Shown piece after piece: positions 36,543-44,559 of a stretch of DNA of 64,000 nucleotides (position 1 is its first letter; each line of letters opens with the position of its first letter). Source of the DNA: Betaproteobacteria bacterium (GTDB lineage: Bacteria > Pseudomonadota > Gammaproteobacteria > Burkholderiales > Sulfuricellaceae); assembly GCA_021373185.1 (NCBI GenBank), contig JAJFTF010000007.1:52829-116828 (forward strand), written 5' to 3'. Below the pieces are notes generated by a model that worked only from the letters and a program-made list of their open reading frames with translations, searched no databases and was not told where the DNA came from. The position numbers and the translations under genes were made by a program.

Positions 36543-36571
36543 ATGATATAATTTTTAGAGTCGGCTGTCAA
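36543..36571 (-). promoter_or_regulatory. Promoter of the yceD-rpmF-plsX-fab operon
   Basis: On the minus strand: TTGACA (36571-36566), 17-bp spacer, TATCAT (36548-36543). The -35 is a perfect consensus. The predicted start is about 3 nt before the yceD ATG (36533), suggesting a very short or absent leader. Confidence 0.6.
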
Positions 36572-36715
36572 AAAAACAGGCGTTCTTTAACGAATGTGGC
36601 GCGTTTGAAGAATGTCGAATTTCCTGACATTGGCACCGAAATTCAGGAAGACGGATTCCTTAAGAATCTTTAAAGAAGTCCGACATGTTAATTCAAATCG
36701 CAGACAGGTTCCCGC
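36572..36715 (+). promoter_or_regulatory. Leader region of the carboxylase operon with two inverted repeats
   Basis: TTCCTGA (36621-36627) faces TCAGGAA (36643-36649), and GATTC (36654-36658) faces GAATC (36664-36668). They could be operators or leader hairpins ahead of the biotin carboxylase start. I cannot assign a promoter with confidence. Confidence 0.3.
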
Positions 36716-38134
36716 GTGATTAAAAAAATTCTCATCGCCAATCGAGGCGAAATCGCAGTTCGCATCGTGCGCGCGTGCTCCGAAATGGGGGTTAAATCGG
36801 TCGCCATTTATACCGATGCCGATCGTCATGCACTGCACGTCAAAAAGGCCGATGAATCTTACAATATCGGTTCCGATCCTGTTATTGGCTACCTGAACGC
36901 ACATAACATCGTAAATCTGGCGGTTGCCGCAGGCTGCGATGCACTCCATCCCGGCTATGGCTTCCTGTCGGAAAATCCGGTGCTGGCAGAAATCTGTGCC
37001 AAGCGCGGCATCAAATTCATCGGCCCATCGCCCAAGGTTATTTATCAGATGGGCGACAAGGTACAGGCTCGCAAGGCAATGATCGATGCCGGCGTACCGG
37101 TGGTGCCGGGAAGCGACGGCAATCTTGCCGATATCGAGCAAGCGCGGGATCTGGCTGCAAAAATCGGCTATCCGGTAATGCTGAAAGCCACCAACGGCGG
37201 CGGTGGGCGAGGCATTCGCCGTTGTAACAATGAAGAAGAACTGATCAAGAACTATGACCGCGTGATTTCCGAAGCCACGAAAGCGTTCGGCAAACCTGAC
37301 GTGTTCATGGAAAAATGTGTGGTGAACCCGCGCCATATCGAAGTCCAGGTAATGGGCGACAGCTTCGGCAATGTGATCCACCTGTACGAACGCGATTGCT
37401 CGATCCAGCGCCGCAACCAGAAACTGATCGAAATCGCCCCTTCCCCGCAACTTTCCCGCGCCCAGCGCGAGTATATTGGCAAGATTGCAGTAAAGGCGGC
37501 CAAGACGGTGGGCTACGAAAATGCCGGTACCGTGGAGTTCCTGCTAGATGTCGACAACCAGTTCTTCTTTATGGAGATGAACACACGCCTGCAGGTAGAA
37601 CATACCATTACTGAAACGATCACCGGCATCGATATTGTGCAGGAGCAAATTCGTATCGCCAGTGGCTTGCCGTTGCAATACAAACAGGAAGACGTCAATT
37701 ATCGTGGTTTTGCCATGGAATTCCGCATCAATGCGGAAGACCCGAAGAATGATTTTCTGCCGAGCTTTGGCCGTATCACCCGCTACTATGCACCCGGTGG
37801 CCCCGGTGTGCGTACCGATGCCGCCATGTATACCGGCTATGTGATTCCGCCCTACTATGATTCCATGTGCGCCAAGCTGACGGTCTGGAGCCTGACCTGG
37901 GAAGGCGTAGTGGAACGTGGAAAACGCGCGCTGAACGACATGGTGGTCTATGGTGTAAAAACCACCAAGCCCTATTACATCGAAATTCTGAAGCACCCTG
38001 AGTTTTGCAACCGGAAGTTCGATACCAGTTTCGTGGAAACCCATCCGGAACTGACGAATTATTCGGTCAGCCGTCCCAAGGAATCCCTGGCGGCGGCTCT
38101 TGCAGCCGCTATCGCAGCCCATATGGGTCTTTAA
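36716..38134 (+). CDS. Biotin carboxylase subunit of a two-subunit pyruvate carboxylase
   Basis: 472 residues from GTG. ATP-grasp fold: N-terminal [19 protein letters not shown], the Gly-rich lid [13 protein letters not shown], the ligands [15 protein letters not shown] and [17 protein letters not shown], and a C-terminal extension beyond the usual AccC length (about 450). The partner gene 36 nt downstream is a carboxyltransferase/BCCP fusion, not AccB. That pairing is the PycA/PycB (alpha4beta4) type, so its likely substrate chain is pyruvate to oxaloacetate, feeding the TCA cycle. accC of acetyl-CoA carboxylase is the alternative reading. Confidence 0.85.
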   Translation: MIKKILIANRGEIAVRIVRACSEMGVKSVAIYTDADRHALHVKKADESYNIGSDPVIGYLNAHNIVNLAVAAGCDALHPGYGFLSENPVLAEICAKRGIKFIGPSPKVIYQMGDKVQARKAMIDAGVPVVPGSDGNLADIEQARDLAAKIGYPVMLKATNGGGGRGIRRCNNEEELIKNYDRVISEATKAFGKPDVFMEKCVVNPRHIEVQVMGDSFGNVIHLYERDCSIQRRNQKLIEIAPSPQLSRAQREYIGKIAVKAAKTVGYENAGTVEFLLDVDNQFFFMEMNTRLQVEHTITETITGIDIVQEQIRIASGLPLQYKQEDVNYRGFAMEFRINAEDPKNDFLPSFGRITRYYAPGGPGVRTDAAMYTGYVIPPYYDSMCAKLTVWSLTWEGVVERGKRALNDMVVYGVKTTKPYYIEILKHPEFCNRKFDTSFVETHPELTNYSVSRPKESLAAALAAAIAAHMGL

Positions 38135-38170
38135 TTTCAACTCGATTCAAGTACTTTAGGATTTCAAAGC

Positions 38171-40036
38171 ATGGCTAAAGTTTTCATTAGCGATCTGGTT
38201 TTGCGCGACGGACATCAATCCCTGATTGCAACCCGCATGCGCACCGAAGATATGTTACCGGTCTGCGCCAAGCTGGACAGCGTGGGATTTTGGTCGTTGG
38301 AGGCATGGGGCGGCGCGACTTTCGACGCGTGCGTGCGTTTCCTGCGCGAAGATCCGTGGGATCGTTTGAAAAAACTGCGCAAGGCGCTGCCCAACACCCG
38401 CATCCAGATGCTGCTTCGCGGGCAAAACCTGCTCGGTTACCGCAACTACTCGGATGATGTGGTGCGCGCTTTCGTCAAGCAATGCGCGGATAACGGCGTC
38501 GACGTATTCCGTATTTTCGATGCCATGAACGACTTGCGCAATTTGCGCGTCTCCATTGAGGCGGTCAAAGCCAGCGGCAAAATTGCAGAAGGCGCAATCA
38601 GCTACACGACCAGCCCGGTGCACAATATCCCTTATTTTGTCGGATTGGCCAAGGAATTCGAGGCGATGGGCTGCGACACCCTGGCGATCAAGGACATGGC
38701 CGGCCTGCTGACCCCCGCAATCACGGCGGAACTGGTCAAGGCGATCAAGTCTGCGGTCAAGATGCCGATTCACATGCATAGCCATGCCACTTCGGGCCTG
38801 TCGGCGATGTGCTTTCTGCGTGCAGTGGAAAACGGCGCGACCATACTCGACACCTGCAACTCCTCTTTCGGTGAGGGCGCCAGCCACACCTCCACGGAAA
38901 GCATGGTTGCCGCGCTGGCTGGCACCGAATACGACACCGGCTTGAGCTTGCCGCTGCTGCAGGAAATTACGGCTTATTTCCGTGAAACACGCAAAAAATA
39001 CTGGCAGTTCGAAAGCGCTTTCACCGGCGTGGATACTCGGGTTCTGGTCAACCAGGTTCCTGGCGGCATGATCTCCAACCTGTCCAACCAATTGAAGGAA
39101 CAGGGTGCGCTGGACAAAATGGATCAAGTGCTGGCTGAAATTCCTCGCGTTCGCGAGGATCTGGGTTTTCCTCCGTTGGTTACCCCTACTTCCCAGATTG
39201 TCGGAACCCAGGCCGTCCTGAATGTACTGACTGGTCAGCGTTACAAATCGGTCACCACCGAGGTGAAAAATTACCTGCAAGGCCGTTATGGCAGAGCGCC
39301 CGGCGAAGTTAACTCAGAAGTGCGCAGCATCGCCATCGGCAATGCTGAGGTCATTACTTGCCGCCCTGCCGACCAGCTTGAAGATGAAATGGAAAGAATT
39401 CATAGCGAGATCAGCGACATCGCCAAAAGCGAGGAAGATGTGCTGACTTATGCCATGTTCCCTGAGCTGGCTCGCACCTTCCTGCAAGAGCGCGCCGCCG
39501 GCACGCTCAAGCCGGAGCAGCTCCTGCCGGTTGGCGCCAATCTTTCCTGCGGCCCCTTTTTCGCGCCGAACGAGTTCAACGTTACGATACATGGCGAAAC
39601 TTACCACATCAATATTGCCGGCTCTGGCCACCCTGGCGAAGATCAGCGCGCATTCTTCGTTTCCGTGGATGGCGTGTCGGAAGAGTTGATTGTCGAAGCC
39701 ATCAATGAAGTGGAAGTATTCGGCGGCATGGGCGGCGTAGTTGCGGGTGGCGGCAGCAAGGCCAAAAACAGTGACAGCAAAAAGATCGCCAGCGGAAAGC
39801 GGCCACGCCCGTCGCACCAAGGCCACGTCACCACTGCCATGCCGGGTACCGTCGTGGATGTGCTGGTCGAACCTGGCAAAATCGTCAAGGCAGGCGACCC
39901 GGTGCTGGTGATCGAGGCGATGAAAATGGAAAATGAAGTGCAGGCTCCGATCAGCGGCACGGTGATCAACGTTTATATCGCCAAGGGCGACAGCGTTACG
40001 CCCGACGAAGCACTGGTGGAAATTCAACCGGAATAA
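38171..40036 (+). CDS. Pyruvate/oxaloacetate carboxyltransferase subunit with biotinyl domain
   Basis: 621 residues. HMGL-like TIM barrel (FISDLVLRDGHQSLIATRMR, ligands in LAIKDMAG and IHMHSHATSG), a conserved carboxylase central domain, an Ala/Ser/Lys linker around residues 530-545, then a C-terminal biotinyl domain with EAMKMENE, the biotinylated Lys near residue 585. Forms a two-subunit carboxylase with the preceding gene. No OadB/OadG membrane subunits follow, so a sodium-pumping oxaloacetate decarboxylase is less likely than an anaplerotic pyruvate carboxylase. Confidence 0.88.
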   Translation: MAKVFISDLVLRDGHQSLIATRMRTEDMLPVCAKLDSVGFWSLEAWGGATFDACVRFLREDPWDRLKKLRKALPNTRIQMLLRGQNLLGYRNYSDDVVRAFVKQCADNGVDVFRIFDAMNDLRNLRVSIEAVKASGKIAEGAISYTTSPVHNIPYFVGLAKEFEAMGCDTLAIKDMAGLLTPAITAELVKAIKSAVKMPIHMHSHATSGLSAMCFLRAVENGATILDTCNSSFGEGASHTSTESMVAALAGTEYDTGLSLPLLQEITAYFRETRKKYWQFESAFTGVDTRVLVNQVPGGMISNLSNQLKEQGALDKMDQVLAEIPRVREDLGFPPLVTPTSQIVGTQAVLNVLTGQRYKSVTTEVKNYLQGRYGRAPGEVNSEVRSIAIGNAEVITCRPADQLEDEMERIHSEISDIAKSEEDVLTYAMFPELARTFLQERAAGTLKPEQLLPVGANLSCGPFFAPNEFNVTIHGETYHINIAGSGHPGEDQRAFFVSVDGVSEELIVEAINEVEVFGGMGGVVAGGGSKAKNSDSKKIASGKRPRPSHQGHVTTAMPGTVVDVLVEPGKIVKAGDPVLVIEAMKMENEVQAPISGTVINVYIAKGDSVTPDEALVEIQPE

Positions 40037-40066
40037 CATCAAGCCGCATCTCTCAGGACTCAGGAC

Positions 40067-40642
40067 TTGAAACTTATTTTAGCTTCCACCTCCCCGTATC
40101 GAAGGGAGCTCTTGTCGCGCCTTAAAATTCCGTTTGAAGTTTGTTCGCCGGAAGTCGATGAAACCCCCTTGCCGGGCGAAGTGCCAGAGCAAACCGCCTA
40201 TCGTCTGGCGATTGCCAAGGCGCAATCCCTGGCCAAGGATTTCCCCGATGCGCTGATTATCGGCTCCGATCAGGTCGCCACGCTTGACGGACTGCAACTC
40301 GGCAAACCTCACACTCACGACAATGCCGTCCGACAATTGACCATGATGCGCGGTCGCAGCGTGGTATTCCACACCGCGCTATGCCTTTATAACAGCCGCA
40401 CTGGCAACATTCAGGCCAAGGAGATACCCTTCACAGTGCATTTCCGGAATTTGAGCGCTGCGCAGATCGAAAGCTATCTCACCAAGGAGCAGCCTTACAA
40501 CTGCGCCGGCAGCGCCAAATCGGAAGGCTTGGGTATCGCATTGATCGAACGGATGGAAGGCGATGATCCCAATGCCCTGATCGGGTTGCCGCTGATCGCC
40601 TTGATTGAAATGCTCAATAACGAAGGTATGCCGGTAATATAA
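40067..40642 (+). CDS. Maf-family nucleotide pyrophosphatase (YceF/m7GTP type)
   Basis: 191 residues from a TTG start with AGGA upstream. [17 protein letters not shown], the catalytic region [12 protein letters not shown] and [12 protein letters not shown], and [14 protein letters not shown]. The GSDQV(A/C) with Thr-poor loop is the YceF (m7GTP) variant rather than YhdE (dTTP/UTP). Ends exactly where the next gene begins. Confidence 0.88.
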   Translation: MKLILASTSPYRRELLSRLKIPFEVCSPEVDETPLPGEVPEQTAYRLAIAKAQSLAKDFPDALIIGSDQVATLDGLQLGKPHTHDNAVRQLTMMRGRSVVFHTALCLYNSRTGNIQAKEIPFTVHFRNLSAAQIESYLTKEQPYNCAGSAKSEGLGIALIERMEGDDPNALIGLPLIALIEMLNNEGMPVI

Positions 40643-41362
40643 ATGGTCGCCGGCACACTCTACCTGATCCCGACCACGCTGGGCGAAAGCCCGCTTTCCT
40701 TGATCATTCCACAGCAAGTCCAAAAAATTGCGGCTGGGTTGACGGTCTTTGTCGCGGAAAATCCCAAGACGGCTCGCCAATATCTGAAGCAACTCGAGCT
40801 TGTCACGCCGTTGCAAGAAATAGAGATATTCACGCTGGACAAGCACACCAAGCCGGCGCAGCTAACGCAATTTCTCCAGCCTGCGCTGGCGGGGAAAGAC
40901 ATTGGCCTAGTATCTGAAGCGGGTTGCCCGGCAGTCGCCGACCCCGGCGCTTTGCTGGTGCGTTTGGCGCACGAGAAAGGGCTCAGAGTAGTGCCGCTGG
41001 TGGGTCCCTCCTCCATTTTGCTGGCATTGATGGCGTCAGGAATGAACGGTCAGGCCTTCGCCTTTCACGGCTACCTTCCGATTCAGAAGGCAGAACGCGG
41101 CAGGAAGATAAGCGGGCTAGAGAAAGAATCAATACTCAGGGATCAGACCCAGATTTTCATCGAAACGCCTTATCGCAACCAAGCGATGTTTGAAGATATT
41201 ATTCAGGTTTGCGAACCCGGCACCGAGTTGTGCATCGCCACCGACATCACCCTGATCACTGAACATATCGAAACCAGAACCATCGCGGAATGGCGCAAAA
41301 AGGCGCCCGACATCAACAAAAAACCGACGATCTTCCTGCTTTACCGACCGCGTTCAGGCTAG
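40643..41362 (+). CDS. Tetrapyrrole-methylase family SAM methyltransferase (RsmI-like paralogue)
   Basis: 239 residues. GTLYLIPTTLGESPLSLIIP, GLVSEAGCPAVADPGALLV, VVPLVGPSSILLALMASGMNG and FIETPYRNQAMFEDI follow the RsmI pattern, but the protein is shorter than RsmI (about 280) and has the LIPTTLG rather than VATPIGN start. This is a known SAM methyltransferase subgroup found next to maf; its target is uncertain. The ATG is immediately after the maf stop. Its last 9 nt overlap the convergent Rof-like gene. Confidence 0.85.
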   Translation: MVAGTLYLIPTTLGESPLSLIIPQQVQKIAAGLTVFVAENPKTARQYLKQLELVTPLQEIEIFTLDKHTKPAQLTQFLQPALAGKDIGLVSEAGCPAVADPGALLVRLAHEKGLRVVPLVGPSSILLALMASGMNGQAFAFHGYLPIQKAERGRKISGLEKESILRDQTQIFIETPYRNQAMFEDIIQVCEPGTELCIATDITLITEHIETRTIAEWRKKAPDINKKPTIFLLYRPRSG

Positions 41363-41587
41363 GATTTCCTTGAAAGAGGTAATCCGATCGAGACGAATTT
41401 CCTCCTCTTTGCCATCTTCATGGCGGAATTTCAGCCATTCCGCCCCATTACGGGTAGCTACATCGAGCGGTAATACACGAAGCTTCTGGCCGGAATACTC
41501 CAGCATCAACGGTATTCTGCGCAACACGCTGAATTCCAAGCGTTCATGCAGAATACAGGCTATCGGCTGGTAATTCGGTTCGGCCAT
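41354..41587 (-). CDS. Rof-like Rho-binding antiterminator
   Basis: 77 residues. YQPIACILHERLEFSVL at the N-terminus and EIRLDRITSFKEI at the C-terminus match the Rof (YaeO) family, which binds Rho and inhibits termination. Family length 75-90. Located 3 nt after sppA, co-directional, and convergent with the methylase gene. Assignment by motif pattern. Confidence 0.65.
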   Translation of the reverse strand: MAEPNYQPIACILHERLEFSVLRRIPLMLEYSGQKLRVLPLDVATRNGAEWLKFRHEDGKEEEIRLDRITSFKEILA

Positions 41588-41589
41588 GG

Positions 41590-42531
41590 CTAGCGCAAGT
41601 TCACGTCGCCCTTGGCCAGCGGATTGATGGCGCTTGCCGTGGCGGCACCGAACTTCTTGGCAAAGCGTTCTGCAATCCCTTCCTGCGGGGTGAAATCAAT
41701 GATTTCCTCGGCCTTGATCACTTCCCGCGCCACATAATCAGCGCTGCCAAGCGCATCGGCAAGACCGAGCTGGATGCTTTTTTCGCCACTCCAGAACAGG
41801 CCGCTGAACATATCCGGCGTTTCTTTCAGGCGCTTGCCGCGTCCCTGGCGTACCACGGTGATAAACTGCTGATGGATTTCATTCAGCATTTTCTGGGCAT
41901 GTTCCTTCTGACCGGCGCTGATCGGCGAGAATGGATCGAGAAATCCCTTGTTCTCCCCTGCCGTCAGCAGGCGGCGCTCAACGCCGAGTTTTTCCATGGT
42001 GCCGGTGAAACCGAAACCATCCATCAATACGCCGATGGAACCGACGATGCTGGCCTTGTCGACAAAGATTTTATCCGCAGCCGCAGCCGCGTAGTACCCG
42101 CCGGAGGCGCAAATATCCTCTACTACTGCATAAAGGGGAATCTGTGGGTATTTCGCGCGCAACCGCCGGATTTCATCGTAAATGTAACCGGCTTGCACCG
42201 GGCTTCCACCCGGGCTGTTGATCAGCAGAATGATACCTTGAGTGCCCTTGTCCTTGAACGCCTCCCGCAGCCCGCCAACCACCCTATCTGCATTGGTGTC
42301 GCCACCGCTGGCGATTACGCCGCGCAGTTCCACCAACGCGGTGTGTTTGCCGGACAGGGGCGTCTCGCCCCGGTTAAACCATCCCATAATGGCGAACAGT
42401 AATATGGACAAAAACGCCAGTGTCAGAAGCCGGAAAAAAATCGACCATTGCCGGGATCTGCGCTGCTCCTGCAGGGCGGACAATGCCAGTTTTTCCAAGA
42501 CCTGCCGCTCCCAATTTTCAGGGTCAGCCAT
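41590..42531 (-). CDS. sppA: Signal peptide peptidase SppA (short form, S49)
   Basis: 313 residues. One N-terminal membrane helix (about 28-46, IFFRLLTLAFLSILLFAIMGW), then the S49 domain with INSPGGSPVQAGYIYDEI, DICASGGYYAAAAADKIF (catalytic Lys side) and SIVGSIGVLMDGFG (nucleophile Ser). Degrades cleaved signal peptides in the inner membrane. A single protease domain, half of the E. coli form. Confidence 0.92.
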   Translation of the reverse strand: MADPENWERQVLEKLALSALQEQRRSRQWSIFFRLLTLAFLSILLFAIMGWFNRGETPLSGKHTALVELRGVIASGGDTNADRVVGGLREAFKDKGTQGIILLINSPGGSPVQAGYIYDEIRRLRAKYPQIPLYAVVEDICASGGYYAAAAADKIFVDKASIVGSIGVLMDGFGFTGTMEKLGVERRLLTAGENKGFLDPFSPISAGQKEHAQKMLNEIHQQFITVVRQGRGKRLKETPDMFSGLFWSGEKSIQLGLADALGSADYVAREVIKAEEIIDFTPQEGIAERFAKKFGAATASAINPLAKGDVNLR

Positions 42532-42580
42532 GATTATCCTTTCAATGTATAAACAATTGCATATCCTAAAGTAGCATTAT

Positions 42581-43237
42581 TCAGGCGTGAACGTTCAACC
42601 AACGGCTCAACTCGCCAAAATCCTCGACACAGGCGATCGGCGATAAAGCCTTCAGGCTTTCCGGCGGATGCGCGCCATAGCAAGCGCCGATTGCCGCCAC
42701 ACCAGCATTGTTTGCCATCAGCAAATCATGGCTGGTATCGCCGATCATCAAGGTTTTTGCCTGTGATACCCCGAGTTCATCCATGAGTTCCAGCAGCATA
42801 CAGGGGTGGGGCTTGGAATGGCACTCGTCAGCGCAACGTGAGCTATGGAAATATTTACCCAGTCCGGTACATTCCAGAACGCTATTCAAGCCGCGCCTGC
42901 CCTTGCCGGTGGCTACGGCAAGCAGAAAGCCTTGCTCGTGTAACGCGGCGATAGTTTCGGCCACCCCGCCAAAAAGAGGAATATCCAAATCCCGCGACAG
43001 GTAATGATGGCGATAGCGATCCACCAATGCGCCATAGTCGGAGCGGGGCAAATCGGGAAACAGTGCGGCAACCGCTTCATTCAGCCCCAGGCCGATAATG
43101 TGACGCGCCTCGCTGTCGCTTGGCACCGATAACCCCATATCGCGGCTCGCAGCCTGAATCGAATAGCTGATGGCCCCGGCAGAATCCATCAGCGTGCCAT
43201 CCCAGTCGAAAACCAGTAAATCGAATTGCTTGGGCAT
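42581..43237 (-). CDS. HAD-IA family phosphatase (phosphoglycolate phosphatase-like)
   Basis: 218 residues. HAD motifs: VFDWDGTLMDSAGAI (I), AVATGKGRRGL (II), Lys in CHSKPHPCMLL and MIGDTSHDLLMANNAG (IV). It is next to rluC as in many betaproteobacteria, where it is annotated as Gph or HAD hydrolase. Substrate not certain. Confidence 0.85.
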   Translation of the reverse strand: MPKQFDLLVFDWDGTLMDSAGAISYSIQAASRDMGLSVPSDSEARHIIGLGLNEAVAALFPDLPRSDYGALVDRYRHHYLSRDLDIPLFGGVAETIAALHEQGFLLAVATGKGRRGLNSVLECTGLGKYFHSSRCADECHSKPHPCMLLELMDELGVSQAKTLMIGDTSHDLLMANNAGVAAIGACYGAHPPESLKALSPIACVEDFGELSRWLNVHA

Positions 43238-43240
43238 GAA

Positions 43241-44173
43241 TTAGCTCGCTTCGATGTCCAGTTGCTTCAAGAATGACTCAAGAGCTTCCGGCAGGGGCGC
43301 TTCCAGGACAAGTTTTTCACCCGTAAGCGGATGTTTGAACGCCAGCCTGAAAGCATGCAGAAACATGCGCTTCAGCCCACGTTTCTGCAACTGCTTGTTC
43401 AAGGGAAAGTCGCCGTATTTGTCATCGCCGGCAAGGGGAAAGCCCAAATGCGTCAGGTGAACGCGGATTTGATGGGTGCGCCCGGTCTTGAGTTCCGCTT
43501 CGAGCAAACTGAACTCAGGCCAGCTTTTTTTCAGGGTAAATATCGTATGTGCGGTCTGCCCTTCCTCGTTCACGCTGACTCTGCGCTCGCCAGAATCGGT
43601 TAAATATTTGAGCAGGGGTAGCTTCACGCTTTGCTTCGCATTCAGCCATTTGCCCTTGACCAGCACCAGATAGCGCTTTTCCATTTCGCCATCGCGCATC
43701 GCCCGGTGCATTTCGGTCAGGGCACTACGCTTTTTTGCCAGCAACAACACGCCGGAAGTTTCCCTGTCCAGCCGGTGAACCAGTTCCAGAAACTTGAACT
43801 CGGGATGTTCCAGGCGCATTTGCTCGATCAAGCCGCGGCTGATGCCGCTGCCGCCATGCACCGCGATACCGGCAGGCTTGTTGATCGCCAGTATTGCGTC
43901 ATCCTGATAAATGATGTGCTGCGTGAGATGCTGGGGTGCCGCAGCTTTTGGCGCACCATTATCGTCCGGTCGGGACGAGCGCACCGGCGGAATGCGCAAC
44001 AAGTCGCCTGATTTCAAGCGGCAGGTGGCATCGATGCGTTTGCTGTTGACGCGTACTTCGCCGCTACGCAATATGCGATAGATATGACTTTTTGGCACAC
44101 CTTTAAGGTGTTTGAACAGAAAATTGTCGATACGCTGGGATTCGCTACTTTCGTCAATAGTGACCCAAGTCAC
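43241..44173 (-). CDS. rluC: 23S rRNA pseudouridine synthase RluC (955/2504/2580)
   Basis: About 310 residues from the GTG at 44173; the frame is open to 44239, but those 22 extra residues are not family-like. S4 domain (QRIDNFLFKHLKGVPKSHIYRILRSGEVRVN) then the pseudouridine synthase core with catalytic Asp in VHRLDRETSGVLLL. TGRTHQIRVHLTHLGFPLAGDDKYGD is also conserved. Divergent from rne, as is common. Confidence 0.92.
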   Translation of the reverse strand: MTWVTIDESSESQRIDNFLFKHLKGVPKSHIYRILRSGEVRVNSKRIDATCRLKSGDLLRIPPVRSSRPDDNGAPKAAAPQHLTQHIIYQDDAILAINKPAGIAVHGGSGISRGLIEQMRLEHPEFKFLELVHRLDRETSGVLLLAKKRSALTEMHRAMRDGEMEKRYLVLVKGKWLNAKQSVKLPLLKYLTDSGERRVSVNEEGQTAHTIFTLKKSWPEFSLLEAELKTGRTHQIRVHLTHLGFPLAGDDKYGDFPLNKQLQKRGLKRMFLHAFRLAFKHPLTGEKLVLEAPLPEALESFLKQLDIEAS

Positions 44174-44239
44174 AGATTCTTTGCTTATATTATTCAATTT
44201 GCTTATACTTAAACATTGCGCTGGGGAATTGGCCGACAA

Positions 44240-44559
44240 ATCCGCCGATTCCAGAACGATTCATGGGCACCAAGATGCAGAACCGTTCGCTACCGGCCTG
44301 AAAATTTTGTTGGTTAATTTCGCTCACCACAACCATAAAGTAGCGATGGTAAACGAATTGCGCGCTCAAAGCACTCGCAGATTTTCAAGTCTCGCTTTCG
44401 ATAGCGGGGCTTAAATAATGGCAAACTTGCACCTTATAGGCTTAATTTAAATCGTAAATGGGTTAATGATTAGTTAGATAGTTCATTCAACTTTACGCCA
44501 GCCAGTCAGCGCAGCGGTTTGTCTCCCCGTGTGAAAAGAGCGCGGGAGAATATAATAAA
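44240..44559 (+). promoter_or_regulatory. Long upstream region between rluC and rne
   Basis: About 320-390 bp without a gene. It ends with GGGAG 12 nt before the rne ATG and contains AT-rich stretches around 44410-44500. RNase E genes of gammaproteobacteria have a long 5' UTR through which the enzyme limits its own mRNA; a similar arrangement is plausible here. I could not assign promoters with confidence. Confidence 0.4.

Noticed and set aside
36716..38134. accC of acetyl-CoA carboxylase
   Set aside because: No accB is adjacent, the protein is longer than AccC, and the next gene is a pyruvate/oxaloacetate carboxyltransferase with its own biotinyl domain.
38255..39280. 341-codon minus-strand frame opposite the carboxyltransferase gene
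   Set aside because: Antisense shadow of a well-supported gene.
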